Shown here: positions 1 to 10,216 of the stretch, piece by piece
Position numbering within the stretch: position 1 is the first letter of the stretch
Layout: the number at the start of each line of letters is the position of its first letter
Origin: an uncultured Granulosicoccus sp.
GTDB lineage: Bacteria > Pseudomonadota > Gammaproteobacteria > Granulosicoccales > Granulosicoccaceae
Assembly (NCBI GenBank): GCA_947492525.1
Contig: CANLNQ010000013.1
Span: 62,001-126,000, forward strand
Reading direction: 5' to 3'
Length of the DNA: 64,000 bases
Program-made: the position numbers and the translations under genes
The notes under the pieces: model-generated
What the model saw: the letters and a program-made list of their open reading frames with translations, nothing else
The model's database searches: none
What the model was told of the DNA's origin: nothing

Positions 1-724
1 GGACCTTCATGCCACCGGGCAGTACGCCCGTTACCTGGCAGCCGCGACTGACACACGCCTGCATGATGTGCCAGAGCGCCAGCAGCTTCTCGCGAACCTC
101 GGCTTCCGATTGCCATACACACTCGTTGTGCATCATGAGCTGGCTGATAGTCATGCCATGCTCGGCGCACAGTTCCAGCAAATGATCGCCCGTGGTGAAG
201 GGGTACGGCACAATGGTCTCATCGGCCTTGACCACCGGATCGCCTTCGGCAGCGCTTTCATCCAGCACGAAGCCTCCCCCCACCGAATAATAGGTACGCG
301 CCAACACGACCTCACCCTGCGCATCACTGGCCTTGAACGACACCGCATTGGGGTGAAACGGCAGCGCGCGTCGCTTGTGCATGACCAGATCGCGCTTTTC
401 ATCAAACGCGATGACATGTCCTCCGGGCAGGCTGACTTCACGATGGTCTCGGATGCGCTCGAGACGGTCCGGAATCTGGTCTACCTCCACCGTGGTGGGA
501 TGCTCGCCTTCCAGCCCGAGAAGCACCGCGGTATCGCTGCCATGTCCCTTGCCCGTGGCGCCCAGAGAGCCGAACAGCTCTACCTTGCAGCGCACTACCG
601 ATTCGATCGCGCCGCCATCGCGCAAGGCCATGACGAAGCGCCGCGCCGCGACCATGGGCCCCACGGTATGTGAGCTGGAGGGACCGATCCCGCTCTTGAA
701 CAGATCAAAGACACTGATAGCCAT
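1..724 (-). CDS. sdaA: L-serine dehydratase (iron-sulfur type), N-terminal part, runs off the window
   Basis: Reading the minus strand from an ATG at 724 gives an open frame to the window edge (241 codons). It begins MAISVFDLFKSGIGPSSSHT, which is the conserved start of single-chain Fe-S L-serine ammonia-lyases (beta domain, then the start of the Cys-containing alpha domain, which is off the window). The family deaminates L-serine to pyruvate and ammonia with a [4Fe-4S] cluster in the cytoplasm. Later landmarks such as GKGHGSDTAVLLGLEG and YYSVGGGFV also fit. The next gene is divergent, so 725-910 must hold promoters for both. The catalytic cysteines cannot be checked because the gene is cut by the window end. 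Confidence 0.93.
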   Translation of the reverse strand, partial: MAISVFDLFKSGIGPSSSHTVGPMVAARRFVMALRDGGAIESVVRCKVELFGSLGATGKGHGSDTAVLLGLEGEHPTTVEVDQIPDRLERIRDHREVSLPGGHVIAFDEKRDLVMHKRRALPFHPNAVSFKASDAQGEVVLARTYYSVGGGFVLDESAAEGDPVVKADETIVPYPFTTGDHLLELCAEHGMTISQLMMHNECVWQSEAEVREKLLALWHIMQACVSRGCQVTGVLPGGMKV

Positions 725-910
725 ACGCGAACACTCGATGCGGGTAAGGACGGGAGACTCCTACTCTATACAGTCAGCACTGCCAATGTTGCTCTGCAAA
801 CGGCTGTAAAACGGGTTCAAGCGACATTCGGACACCTGAGGCGCCGTGATATGTCATGCGCTTTCTGCATCGCCATTGCCGAACGCGACATCGTCCCATA
901 TACTGTATGA

Positions 911-2197
911 ATGAACAGCGATGACAACAGTTCTCCTCTCCTCTCACCCGTGGCAAACGGCGTGCCGATCCGGTTGATGAACAAACTGGCGATTCTGTCC
1001 GATGCCGCCAAATACGATGCCTCCTGTGCCTCCAGTGGTGCCACGAAACGGGACTCCCTGACTGGCAGTGGCGTGGGGAGCACGGAAGGCATGGGGATCT
1101 GTCATTCCTATGCGCCCGATGGTCGCTGCATATCCCTGCTCAAGGTTCTGTTGACCAATTTCTGCACGTTCGACTGCCTGTACTGTGTCAATCGCGTCTC
1201 CAGCAACGTACCGCGCGCCCGTTTCGAAATCGATGAGCTCGTCGATCTGGTGCTGTCGTTCTACAAGCGCAATTACATCGAAGGCCTGTTTCTCTCATCC
1301 GGCATCATTCGCGATCCTGACTACACGATGGAGCAGATCGTCGAAGTTGCCAGGCGGTTGCGCGAGGTGCATGATTTTCGCGGATACATTCACCTGAAGA
1401 CCATCCCCGAGGCGACCCCGGAGCTGTTGGCCTCCGCGGGTCGCTATGCCGATCGTCTGTCGATCAACGTCGAACTTGCCCGACCGGATAGTCTTTCCGC
1501 ACTCGCGCCCCAGAAGGAGGCCGGAGGTATCCGGCAAGCCATGGCAGGTATCCGCAGCAAGCTGGACGAGAGCCGCGACCGGAGTCATTCCGGGCGCAAG
1601 GCCCCCGGCTTTTCCGCATCAGGGCAAAGCACACAGATGATTGTCGGCGCAGATGATGCCAATGATGGCGAGCTGCTCGATTGCAGCGAATCCTTGTACA
1701 AGGGCTATCAGCTCAAACGGGTCTACTACAGTGCCTTCAGCCCGATTCCCGACGCCAGCGCCGCCCTGCCCCTTGCGCCTCCTGATCTGAATCGCGAGCA
1801 TCGTCTCTATCAGGCAGACTGGTTGATGCGTTTCTACGGCTTTGCCGTCGACGAGATCGTGGCAGGTGGCGAGAACGGCATGCTGGATCCGGCACTCGAC
1901 CCCAAGCTTGCCTGGGCACTGAAGCACCGTGAGCGCTTTCCGGTGGATGTGAACACGGCCGAGCGCGAGTTGTTGCTGCGCGTGCCCGGGCTGGGCACTC
2001 GTGGTGTGGATCGCTTGTTGACCAGCCGACGACTGCGGCGTCTGACGCTGGCGGATCTGGGCCGGATATGCGGTTCCGTGGCTCGAATGCGCCCCTTCGT
2101 GGTCACTCGCGACTGGCGCCCGACAGCCTTGCTCGATGCCGGTGGACTACGCGCACAACTGTTGCAGGGCAGTGCACAACTGTCCCTGTTTGACTGA
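911..2197 (+). CDS. Putative DNA modification/repair radical SAM protein (TIGR03916-like)
   Basis: 428 residues. A radical SAM CxxxCxxC motif (Cys85, Cys89, Cys92, in NFCTFDCLYCVNR) would bind the [4Fe-4S] cluster that cleaves S-adenosylmethionine. Upstream cysteines at 39, 64 and 73 sit in the block typical of this subfamily (SCASSG ... GICHSYAPDGRC). The C-terminus (about 345-400) has a helix-hairpin-helix-like stretch, LLLRVPGLGTRGVDRLL, which suggests nucleic acid contact. ATG at 911; the next gene starts 9 bases after the stop, so the two are surely an operon. The family is known for its linkage to a DUF4130 protein and a uracil-DNA glycosylase-like domain. Its reaction is not established, and a DNA repair role is inferred from context. 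Confidence 0.85.
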   Translation: MNSDDNSSPLLSPVANGVPIRLMNKLAILSDAAKYDASCASSGATKRDSLTGSGVGSTEGMGICHSYAPDGRCISLLKVLLTNFCTFDCLYCVNRVSSNVPRARFEIDELVDLVLSFYKRNYIEGLFLSSGIIRDPDYTMEQIVEVARRLREVHDFRGYIHLKTIPEATPELLASAGRYADRLSINVELARPDSLSALAPQKEAGGIRQAMAGIRSKLDESRDRSHSGRKAPGFSASGQSTQMIVGADDANDGELLDCSESLYKGYQLKRVYYSAFSPIPDASAALPLAPPDLNREHRLYQADWLMRFYGFAVDEIVAGGENGMLDPALDPKLAWALKHRERFPVDVNTAERELLLRVPGLGTRGVDRLLTSRRLRRLTLADLGRICGSVARMRPFVVTRDWRPTALLDAGGLRAQLLQGSAQLSLFD

Positions 2198-2206
2198 AGC
2201 CGAACC

Positions 2207-3178
<972 letters not shown>

Positions 3179-3196
3179 AGACCCGAAGCGATTCGC

Positions 3197-3925
3197 TCAG
3201 CGAGTCGAACTCAGAAATTCGTTGATGGTCGCAGCGGCAACCGATACCGAGTGATTGGGCAATTTCACGTAATGATCGCCCTGCAGATAGGCGCCGTAGC
3301 CGCGCAGCATGCCCAGCACTTCCCACACACCATCATGGCAACTGAGCAGCCCTCCCCCGGATTGCCCCGAGTCGATGGTTGCGCTGCTGTGCAGAGCGCC
3401 CTCACGGGTATCCTGCAGGACACCGGTGGACGTGGTCATGTCCTGCGCACGTGGATAACCTGCCGCCCAGACTGGCTGTGATTCGGCAGGGTCCAGACCG
3501 GCTATGGTCAGCGGATTGATGGAGCGCGTATCCACGGCCAGCACCGCCAGATCGTTGATATGGTCCACCATCAACAACTCCGCCATCTGAAACATCTCAC
3601 CCACGCGAACGAAGTACTGCCCGCCACCCTGTATGGCGTGAGCCGCCGTGAGGACGCGGTTGTAGTCGACGACCACGCCACTGGCGAAGCTGCCATGGTC
3701 GGTCGCTACCGGCACAATGGCGCTGAGTGTGTTGTCATCAGGCTGGGTGCAGCTGACAACCCCGTGCGGTGTCAATGGCTGCAGGAACTTCAGGTCCCAG
3801 CCGGCCTGCACCATGTCGCGCAGGCTGTTTGCACTGGATCGTTCTGCCAGGGCCACTGGCGTGAGAATGGCCATTGCTGCCAGTACACACGCCAGGGCGC
3901 CTGCTCTCGTCATGGCGCTGGTCAT
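3197..3925 (-). CDS. Secreted trypsin-like (S1-type) serine protease
   Basis: 242 residues with a signal peptide (hydrophobic stretch about 8-27, cleavage likely after ALA). The catalytic triad is visible: His96 in VLTAAH, Asp125 in HINDLAVL, and Ser189 in DSGQSGGG. It is a short chymotrypsin-fold protease without a PDZ domain, so it is more like a trypsin-like exported peptidase than DegP. A second in-frame ATG (residue 5) could be the true start. It converges on the DUF4130 gene (18 bases between the stops). The substrate is unknown; export to the periplasm or medium is inferred from the leader. Confidence 0.88.
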   Translation of the reverse strand: MTSAMTRAGALACVLAAMAILTPVALAERSSANSLRDMVQAGWDLKFLQPLTPHGVVSCTQPDDNTLSAIVPVATDHGSFASGVVVDYNRVLTAAHAIQGGGQYFVRVGEMFQMAELLMVDHINDLAVLAVDTRSINPLTIAGLDPAESQPVWAAGYPRAQDMTTSTGVLQDTREGALHSSATIDSGQSGGGLLSCHDGVWEVLGMLRGYGAYLQGDHYVKLPNHSVSVAAATINEFLSSTR

Positions 3926-4362
3926 CTGAAGCGGTCTCCGCCAGCCCGAAAGGCCAGCCCTATCAACAGTATCGACGATGAATCTCTACGATTGACCTTC
4001 ATTGTCAATTCGACAGACTGCAATGTGGGGTATTCAACAGTTGAGCGCGCCTGGACTGTCAACAGTCTGCAAGACGGGTCCTGCCATCGCTACGGCGAAG
4101 CCCCCCTGGGCGAACGTACTGCCGAACACTCGATTCGCAGTCTATCCCAATGCTCAAGCCACGGGCGCGTCATGAGCGCCGAATGTTTGACGCCCGGGCA
4201 GATGATTTTCCTGACGATAAAAACAAGTATGTTCAACAACTTACTGATTGACCCTGTATGACTTGCACGCCTACCGCCACGGCAGGTCAAAAGACTGACT
4301 CGCCATTGCATTACAGGTCATCGAGATTCGGCTAATCCAGCCTGCCATCTCCTGCACGACAT
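3926..4362. other. Intergenic region upstream of the protease, with a 6-2-6 palindrome
   Basis: 437 bases with no convincing gene. The stretch around 3965-4080 is richer in A and T and holds the perfect palindrome GACTGTCAACAGTC at 4054-4067, with related fragments (CAACAGT) nearby at 3965 and 4035. This could be an operator for the minus-strand protease gene. That is inference; no matching regulator was identified. Confidence 0.35.
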
Positions 4363-4968
4363 TCAGCGTCGGCCAGGTTTTCTGAAGGAATCGAAAGGCC
4401 AGTCACGCCTGAACGGGTCAGCGTGCCCGAAGGGCGGGTAGCGGTTCCAGTGCGGAAAATGCCGTGGTGGAACGGTGACCACGGGCTTCCAGAACCGGTA
4501 ATCACTGATCAGCAGCACGGGGAACAGATAGTCCGACTCCCCGACCTTGCCTGCCGCCTTGCCAGTCAGTCGCCCCAGCACGGTCATGTCCCTGCCGGCG
4601 GTGACGATCTCGGGGTCCAGAAAATCGTCAATCAGAGCCAGAAAGCGCCCTTCGGATCGATCGTCATGAATCGGCCTGCCGCCACTGTAGAGTGGCCTGG
4701 AGACGACTTCCAGCAATGTGCTGCCATCTGCCCGATTCATCACGCTGGCAATCGATCCGCCCCAGCGAACGATCGGTTCATCCCCGACCAGGGTGTCGAC
4801 AGCGACGTCGTCCAGTACGCTCAGCTGATCGTTGTCGATGGCCTGGGACACCGAGATGTCGGCTATCGCCACATCTCTGGCAGGTGGCGATGGCTGGCTC
4901 ACGGCGCAGGCGCTCGCCGCCGTAATACATGCCAGTATCGTGAAGATTCGAAGTCCGGATCGGATCAT
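4363..4968 (-). CDS. Slp-family outer-membrane lipoprotein
   Basis: 201 residues from the ATG at 4968. The leader MIRSGLRIFTILACITAASA ends at the lipidated Cys21, so it should be exported, lipidated and anchored to a membrane. The body matches the Slp pattern: a WGGSI strand, LEVVSRPLYSGGRPIHDD, GRFLALIDDFLDPEIV, and TVLGRLTGKAAGKVG. In E. coli, Slp is a starvation-inducible outer-membrane lipoprotein linked to acid stress; its molecular function is unclear. Upstream in-frame ATGs at 5004 and 4989 would spoil the lipoprotein leader, so 4968 is preferred. The last 35 residues are rich in Pro, His and Arg, an untypical tail. Confidence 0.85.
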   Translation of the reverse strand: MIRSGLRIFTILACITAASACAVSQPSPPARDVAIADISVSQAIDNDQLSVLDDVAVDTLVGDEPIVRWGGSIASVMNRADGSTLLEVVSRPLYSGGRPIHDDRSEGRFLALIDDFLDPEIVTAGRDMTVLGRLTGKAAGKVGESDYLFPVLLISDYRFWKPVVTVPPRHFPHWNRYPPFGHADPFRRDWPFDSFRKPGRR

Positions 4969-5337
4969 GCAACACTCTCTTTGGGTCATCGTCGGTCTCA
5001 ACACTTTTGAACATGCTTCCTGTTAGCGGAACAGACAAGTGAAAACTGTGTTCGTTTACAGTTTTTCATGCATTTTTTTCATCCAGCGGAAAGTCTGAAT
5101 ACACATTCCGTTACAGAACTGCTACTTTCAATGTCAGGGCTATCCAGGCGCTGCCGTTAGTCCTGAAGACCGAACGATTCGTGCCCCCCGACGTCGAACG
5201 ACCGGAAATCGCTTCTACGCCGGCGCAAGTAACAGGTAGCGTGCCACTGTTATCTGCCTGAAAACTTGTGAATGAACGTTGGCTGGGTAGCCATTGGAGT
5301 TTGACTGACAACGATCGCCAAGAGAGAGACACGCCTC
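4969..5337. other. Intergenic region with an AT-rich hairpin
   Basis: 369 bases between slp (minus) and the small plus-strand gene at 5338. An exact 8-bp inverted repeat AAAACTGT / ACAGTTTT (5042-5049 and 5058-5065, 8-base loop) is followed by T runs at 5062-5066 and 5073-5079. On the plus strand it looks like a terminator, but no plus-strand gene ends here. It is therefore more likely part of the slp promoter or an operator. No gene is seen. Confidence 0.4.
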
Positions 5338-5628
5338 ATGCACACGATTTCGAAAGCAGCGCACTTACTCAATATCAGCGAATTCAAACTGTTCAGCGAA
5401 GCCTACCTCGCCTGGTTCGGCGATCGCGCTGATGACAAGGACCTGACATTGGTATTTTCCCAGTTCATCATGTTCGGGGAGTTGCCCGAATGGGCCGACC
5501 AGTTCGCCCGCTCGGTACTCGATGACCTTGAAGCCAATCGCCAGGTCAACCTGAATTCATTCAGCATTCTCAATCTGTCGCCACGTGTCGGCAAACGTCC
5601 GGAAATCAGTTTTTCCATTCTTCGATAG
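5338..5628 (+). CDS. Small protein of unknown function
   Basis: 96 residues starting MHTISKAAHLLNISEF, preceded by a purine-rich AGAGAGAGA. I do not recognise a family. It looks like a real soluble protein: a helical N-terminal half with FSEAYLAWFGDRADD, then FSQFIMFGELPEWADQFAR, and an acidic/basic mix typical of a folded cytoplasmic protein. There is no signal peptide or membrane segment. It converges on the chemotaxis receptor gene, with 20 bases between the stops. It stands alone, so context gives no hint of function. Confidence 0.6.
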   Translation: MHTISKAAHLLNISEFKLFSEAYLAWFGDRADDKDLTLVFSQFIMFGELPEWADQFARSVLDDLEANRQVNLNSFSILNLSPRVGKRPEISFSILR

Positions 5629-5648
5629 CACTGACGGTGAAGGCGGTA

Positions 5649-7838
5649 TCAGCTGCCGGCCAGCTGATACCGCGACAACAGTTGCTGAAGTGTTCTCGCC
5701 CGCGATACCAGTTCCTCGCTGACAAGCGCGCTGTCACGGGCACTGTTCAGGGAATGCGCCGACTTCTCCACCAGCAACTGCAGTCCGTCATGCATCGATT
5801 CACTGGTATCGGCGGTACGCAGTACGGTATTGCTCATTTCCCGAGAGGACGCGCTTTGCTGCAACATGGCTGATGCAACGCTGGTCTGGTAGTCGCTGAT
5901 CTCGTGGATGATGTCATGGATGCCCTGAATCGCCTCGACAGCTGAATGGCTGTTATCCTGGATGCTGCCGATACGGTTGCCTATTTCATCCGTGGCATTG
6001 GCTGTCTGTTTGGCCAGCTCCTTGACTTCGTTGGCAACCACCGCAAAGCCCTTGCCGGCCTCACCCGCCCGGGCTGCCTCGATCGTGGCATTGAGAGCCA
6101 GCAGATTGGTCTGCTCGGCAATGGAGGTGATCATGTTCAACACACTGTCGATACCACTGCTGGAGGCAAAGAGCTGTTGCATGGTCTCGTGAGTACCTCT
6201 GGCCAGTGCAACGGCGTCACCTGACATCGAGTCTGCACGGGTGGTATTCGTGGCGATCTCGTTGATCGAGGCCGTCAGCTCTTCGGTTGTGGCAGATGCG
6301 CCGCGCATCAGACCGCTGACCCGCTCCGCATGCGTTGCGACACTGACACACTGATCGTTGGACTCTCCGGCGCTGGTTTCGATCTCTCCGGAACAGCGTT
6401 GCAAGGCCATGGCCTGCGTTGCCAGTTCATCAGCGTGTTGCTGGATAGCGGCGAACTCACCACTGAGCATGCGCAGAAAATCGTTGATGGTGCCTGCAAT
6501 CGCATTCAGGGACGGGTTTTCATTGGGAGCAAGGCTTGCACCGAGATTACCTGAACGCGCCGACTGCACGACGCGGTTGATCTCATCCACCAATTGGTTC
6601 AGATGGCCGGTGTAACGGGCATCCGCTTCGCTCTTCATGTCCAGGTCGCGCTGCAGGGCAAGATCAAGCGTGATGTTCTTCCAACTCAATAACGCCAGAG
6701 ATTGTCCACCTTCCTCATCGCGGATAGGCTCGATATCCATCTGCAGATCCTGCGTCCCCACCGCCACCTGTATCGAACAGGGCAACTGTTTCATGTCGGC
6801 AGCCTGAGCGGCCACCGCGGCCAAGGCCTCCCCGCCACTGTTCATCGAACTGCCACTCGTCAGCAGTTCCGGCAGATGCCCCTGAACATGCAGTTCCTGC
6901 AATTCACTGATCGCAGCGGGGTTGGCAAACGCGATTCGGCCGTCCTGTTCAAGCAGTACCGTGGCAACGCGGGATTGCGTGATGATGGTACGCACCTGTT
7001 GCAATTCGGTCCGCAGGTCTCTGAAGAAGGTCCCCACCTCCTGCCAGTCGACGTGTTCACTACCCAGTGCCGAACTCATCGCCTGCACGGAAACATCCAG
7101 ATCCTGGGTTATATCCCCGAATTCGTCGCCACGCCTCATGTTGTAGGGCCTGGTCAGATCACCGCAGGCCATGCGCTTGAGTGCCTTGCGTAAACGCATG
7201 ACCGGCACGATCACACTGTGACCGATTCTCCAACTGAGCAGTAGCCCGACCAAGGCAGCCAGACTGCTGATCCACAGGCAGGTGCTTATCAGCTTGTCGA
7301 GCTTCGCATTCGCTGCAAGCACCAGAGCCTTGACCACCTGGTTGGTCAATACATGCATTTCCGAAGACAATTGCAGTAGCCGCGTCGAATCGGCGCCTTT
7401 TTCATTGCTCGATGTTCTGACGAAGTCGGCAGCCTCCCTTGAGAGGCTGTCTAGCAGCGATTCGCTGGTGTCCAGAAGAGCACGTACCGACGCGGATCGC
7501 GTCGCCGAGACTCGCCGCGTGTTACCCGTCGCCAGGTCGGTATTGAGCTCACCGCCGTCCCTGATGACCCGAAGCGTTGATGTGTAAAGGCCCAGACTAT
7601 GCTCACTTGCTGCAAGCGCTGCCTGACGTGCCTCACCAGCGCTCAGGGCCGCTACCAGAACCTCCTTGGCATAGCGTTGATTGAGCATGCGCTGGCGACC
7701 GGCAACATCCACCAGGATGGCATCCTCATGCTGCAGCCGAATGCTGTCTGTAACAACCAGGCAGGTCGCCACCAACGCCAGTATGAGCACGGCGGGCAAC
7801 AGGGCGAACTTCAGCCTCAGCGGAATACTGTTCATCAC
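5649..7838 (-). CDS. Methyl-accepting chemotaxis protein with PilJ-like sensor, HAMP and PAS domains
   Basis: 729 residues. An N-terminal membrane segment (about 10-30) is followed by a periplasmic type IV pili-type sensor region ([17 protein letters not shown] is the nitrate/nitrite-sensor-like start seen in PilJ/NarX proteins). A second membrane segment lies near 185-205, then HAMP ([23 protein letters not shown]) and a PAS-like domain (about 280-390, with [13 protein letters not shown]). The C-terminal signalling domain contains the conserved tip [20 protein letters not shown]. It should cluster with CheA/CheW at the inner membrane and bias flagellar or pilus motility. No che genes are nearby. 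The ligand is unknown; the N-terminal motif suggests a small anion or nitrogen oxide as one option. Confidence 0.92.
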   Translation of the reverse strand: MMNSIPLRLKFALLPAVLILALVATCLVVTDSIRLQHEDAILVDVAGRQRMLNQRYAKEVLVAALSAGEARQAALAASEHSLGLYTSTLRVIRDGGELNTDLATGNTRRVSATRSASVRALLDTSESLLDSLSREAADFVRTSSNEKGADSTRLLQLSSEMHVLTNQVVKALVLAANAKLDKLISTCLWISSLAALVGLLLSWRIGHSVIVPVMRLRKALKRMACGDLTRPYNMRRGDEFGDITQDLDVSVQAMSSALGSEHVDWQEVGTFFRDLRTELQQVRTIITQSRVATVLLEQDGRIAFANPAAISELQELHVQGHLPELLTSGSSMNSGGEALAAVAAQAADMKQLPCSIQVAVGTQDLQMDIEPIRDEEGGQSLALLSWKNITLDLALQRDLDMKSEADARYTGHLNQLVDEINRVVQSARSGNLGASLAPNENPSLNAIAGTINDFLRMLSGEFAAIQQHADELATQAMALQRCSGEIETSAGESNDQCVSVATHAERVSGLMRGASATTEELTASINEIATNTTRADSMSGDAVALARGTHETMQQLFASSSGIDSVLNMITSIAEQTNLLALNATIEAARAGEAGKGFAVVANEVKELAKQTANATDEIGNRIGSIQDNSHSAVEAIQGIHDIIHEISDYQTSVASAMLQQSASSREMSNTVLRTADTSESMHDGLQLLVEKSAHSLNSARDSALVSEELVSRARTLQQLLSRYQLAGS

Positions 7839-8164
7839 TCATCAAGGTCAGGGGCAGTCGTGACTGCTAGCGGGGCATCAACGCAGCTCTGAAGCCATGA
7901 CTCCCGAGCTAACCGTTAGCATCTGCCGTTATGAGAACTTCGTCTCCCTGGTCTTGCAATCGACCACGCCCGACGTCGCAACCTGGTGCAACTGTTGTAA
8001 CATCAGGTCGCTCTGGTCAGCGGTAGCCAGTGGTCGATTCGCTGCTCTGATGGCCCACTACAAGCAGGAGTGCAGATGTCCCTGATCGAGATGAATCCGC
8101 AGAGCGACAAGGCTTCTTTCCGGCCCTTGTCGCCTTCCAGGCTTCTGCCTGCTGCCGTGTCAGT
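7839..8164. other. Divergent intergenic region, no gene seen
   Basis: 326 bases between the divergent chemotaxis receptor and DUF4091 genes. It must carry promoters for both. Short plus-strand frames here have no family resemblance or good ribosome sites. No clear operator or repeat was recognised. Confidence 0.5.
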
Positions 8165-10111
8165 GTGCAAGATCGCGCCGGGCACTCACTGATGCCAGCC
8201 CCGGTCTCCGCAACGGGTCGACGAATCCGCCAGAGCCTGCTTGCCCTGCCACTGCTGGCTCTCGTCGTGGCTGGCCTGCTGCATGAACCTGAAGCGGTGC
8301 ATGATGAATCCTGTCTGCAGCAGGGCGATGGGCTGATCGTCTGTGCAGCCAGCGACATGGCACGCATTACCCGCCAGGGCATCAGTCGACTGGAACACCC
8401 ACGTTATGACCTTCGCAGAGACAATCCTGCCAGTCTGCAGTGGAACGTTGCGCGCAATGAGACCATCGCGTTTCAACTGATCCTTCGCAGCGAGAATCTG
8501 GACAATGCAAGTCATGTGACGCTGAGCGTCGGCGAGGGAGATATCCAGACCTCCCTGTATCAGGCACATTATCTTCAGGTAAAGGACGCCGGGTATACCT
8601 GGGGGCCGAAAACCACGGTACTGCCCTACCCGGCGGCCTACCCCGATGCACTTATCCCGCAGCACCATAGCTGCGCTGGCGCAGAGCGCACCTTGTTCGA
8701 CCGCGTGGCATTGCCTCGACCGGGCCGCAATCAGAGCGTGTGGATCGAGATGCATGTTCCCGAGGATACGCCTGTCGGTGAACACCGACAGAGCCTGCAA
8801 CTGACACCACACGCCGCAGAGACAGGCGCGGCCGGTTCAGGTGCCATGATCACACTGGATGTATCGCTCAATGTCATCGACGCCACCTTGCCGCAGAAGC
8901 CGACGATTGACGCGGTGGGGGAAATCTATCGCGCTTATCGCCTGGAGGGCGTTGGCGAGGAACGCAGCAGCAAGCGCTGGCAGGCAATGGCGCAGTGCTA
9001 TCAGATCATGGCCCACCAGCATCGCATGGTGTTCATCGAGCGCACACCGAAAACGCCGCAGGACGCGCAACAATGGCAGGACTATCTGGACACCTATGCA
9101 CCGGCTTTCACCGGGCAGCTGTTCAGCAGCGAGTCCGGCTACAAAGGTAGCGGTGTCGATACACCCGTGAGCGTGTGGCGCACCCCATGGCCGCAGGAGC
9201 ATGACGTGATCGTCGAGGCAGCATTGAGCGAGGAACAGCTGGAGTCGTACACGCACATGGCTGCCCGGTGGAGCACTATCGTCGAGCAGAACCAGTGGGA
9301 GGAGACTCGCTACTTTGCCTATGTCTTCGATGAGGTTGATGGGCCGGTGTCGCAAGCGGAAACCGATCCGCAGCGACACCGCTACATCGCGCGCGTTCAC
9401 GGTGACATGGCAGCAATTCAACAGGCTATCGATCGAGGCACGGAAACCGTCGCGCCGGACGCCGCCGCCATAGACCTGCTGTGGACCAGTCATTCCGATC
9501 CTCAGGTCTGGGAAGGCGATCCGGACACCACGCTGACCGGACGCGTGAGATTATGGGCGCCCAATGCACACGCCGCCAATACCGAGTTCCTGCGCAAGAG
9601 AATGGCTGCCGGTGAACGCACCTGGTTCTATCACAGTGGACACCCGGCCGTGGGCGGGCACAGCATCAACCTGCCAGGCAGCGACATGCGTAGCTGGGGC
9701 GTCATCGGTGCCCGCTACGGCATCCAGGGACAGTTGATGTGGTCGGTCAATCTGGGCAACGACGACCTGCCGTTCGCACAGCCCAGTTACAAGCCCGATG
9801 ATGATCGCGTCGGCAACGGGGTCATGGTGTATCCGGGCTTTCAGCTACCGCGCATCGGCTACCCTGCTGCAGCCGGGCCGATTCCCTCCATGCGGCTCAA
9901 GGCCTGGCACCGCGGACTGCAGGATGCCGAGTTGTATTATCTGGCCCGGGAACGTCACCCGGAGGAAGCCGAGGCATTGATACAGGCGCTTGTTCCCTAC
10001 GCACTGGGAGAAGCTGTGGCACGCGGCGAAAGGCAGCCGGCCTGGCCTCGGGATGCAGCCAGCTGGATACAGTGGCGCGACGACTTGCTGGATCTGCTGC
10101 AACGGGATTGA
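8165..10111 (+). CDS. Secreted or membrane-anchored DUF4091 / GH123-like glycosidase-type protein
   Basis: 648 residues. The start may be 8165 or the ATG at 8192, which gives a compact leader (MPAPVSATGRRIRQSLLALP...) with a membrane segment at about 24-39. A beta-rich N-terminal domain (about 60-245) precedes a catalytic-like barrel. YFAYVFDEVDGP carries an adjacent Asp389-Glu390 pair, the arrangement used by GH123 enzymes in substrate-assisted hydrolysis of N-acetylhexosaminides. The C-terminus has the DUF4091 hallmark SMRLKAWHRGLQDAELYYL. It is thus probably a periplasmic glycoside hydrolase, substrate unknown. No polysaccharide-utilisation genes are next to it. The family call is good; the enzymatic activity is inferred. 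Confidence 0.72.
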   Translation: MQDRAGHSLMPAPVSATGRRIRQSLLALPLLALVVAGLLHEPEAVHDESCLQQGDGLIVCAASDMARITRQGISRLEHPRYDLRRDNPASLQWNVARNETIAFQLILRSENLDNASHVTLSVGEGDIQTSLYQAHYLQVKDAGYTWGPKTTVLPYPAAYPDALIPQHHSCAGAERTLFDRVALPRPGRNQSVWIEMHVPEDTPVGEHRQSLQLTPHAAETGAAGSGAMITLDVSLNVIDATLPQKPTIDAVGEIYRAYRLEGVGEERSSKRWQAMAQCYQIMAHQHRMVFIERTPKTPQDAQQWQDYLDTYAPAFTGQLFSSESGYKGSGVDTPVSVWRTPWPQEHDVIVEAALSEEQLESYTHMAARWSTIVEQNQWEETRYFAYVFDEVDGPVSQAETDPQRHRYIARVHGDMAAIQQAIDRGTETVAPDAAAIDLLWTSHSDPQVWEGDPDTTLTGRVRLWAPNAHAANTEFLRKRMAAGERTWFYHSGHPAVGGHSINLPGSDMRSWGVIGARYGIQGQLMWSVNLGNDDLPFAQPSYKPDDDRVGNGVMVYPGFQLPRIGYPAAAGPIPSMRLKAWHRGLQDAELYYLARERHPEEAEALIQALVPYALGEAVARGERQPAWPRDAASWIQWRDDLLDLLQRD

Positions 10112-10148
10112 GGATCGGAACCGGAAAGCTGCATCCGGTGCTTCCCCC

Positions 10149-10216
10149 CGATCAAATCCCCCCCCGGATCACATCGCCACCCGGTTCACATCGACACCCG
10201 GATCACATCGGCATCA
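10149..10216. repeat. 17-bp tandem repeat, three good units and one degenerate, covering a stop codon
   Basis: Units at 10166-10182, 10183-10199 and 10200-10216 share the core GGATCACATCG (second unit GGTTCACATCG). A weaker copy lies at 10149-10165. The array fills the space between the convergent DUF4091 and histidine kinase genes. Its last unit contains the kinase stop codon (10214-10216). Confidence 0.85.

Noticed and set aside
68-673. Plus-strand frame of about 200 codons at the window start
   Set aside because: It is antisense to a clear L-serine dehydratase on the minus strand, whose conserved motifs account for the sequence.
3560-4261. Plus-strand frame of 233 codons across the protease start and gap
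   Set aside because: It is antisense to the protease leader and catalytic region, shows no family, and lacks a ribosome site.
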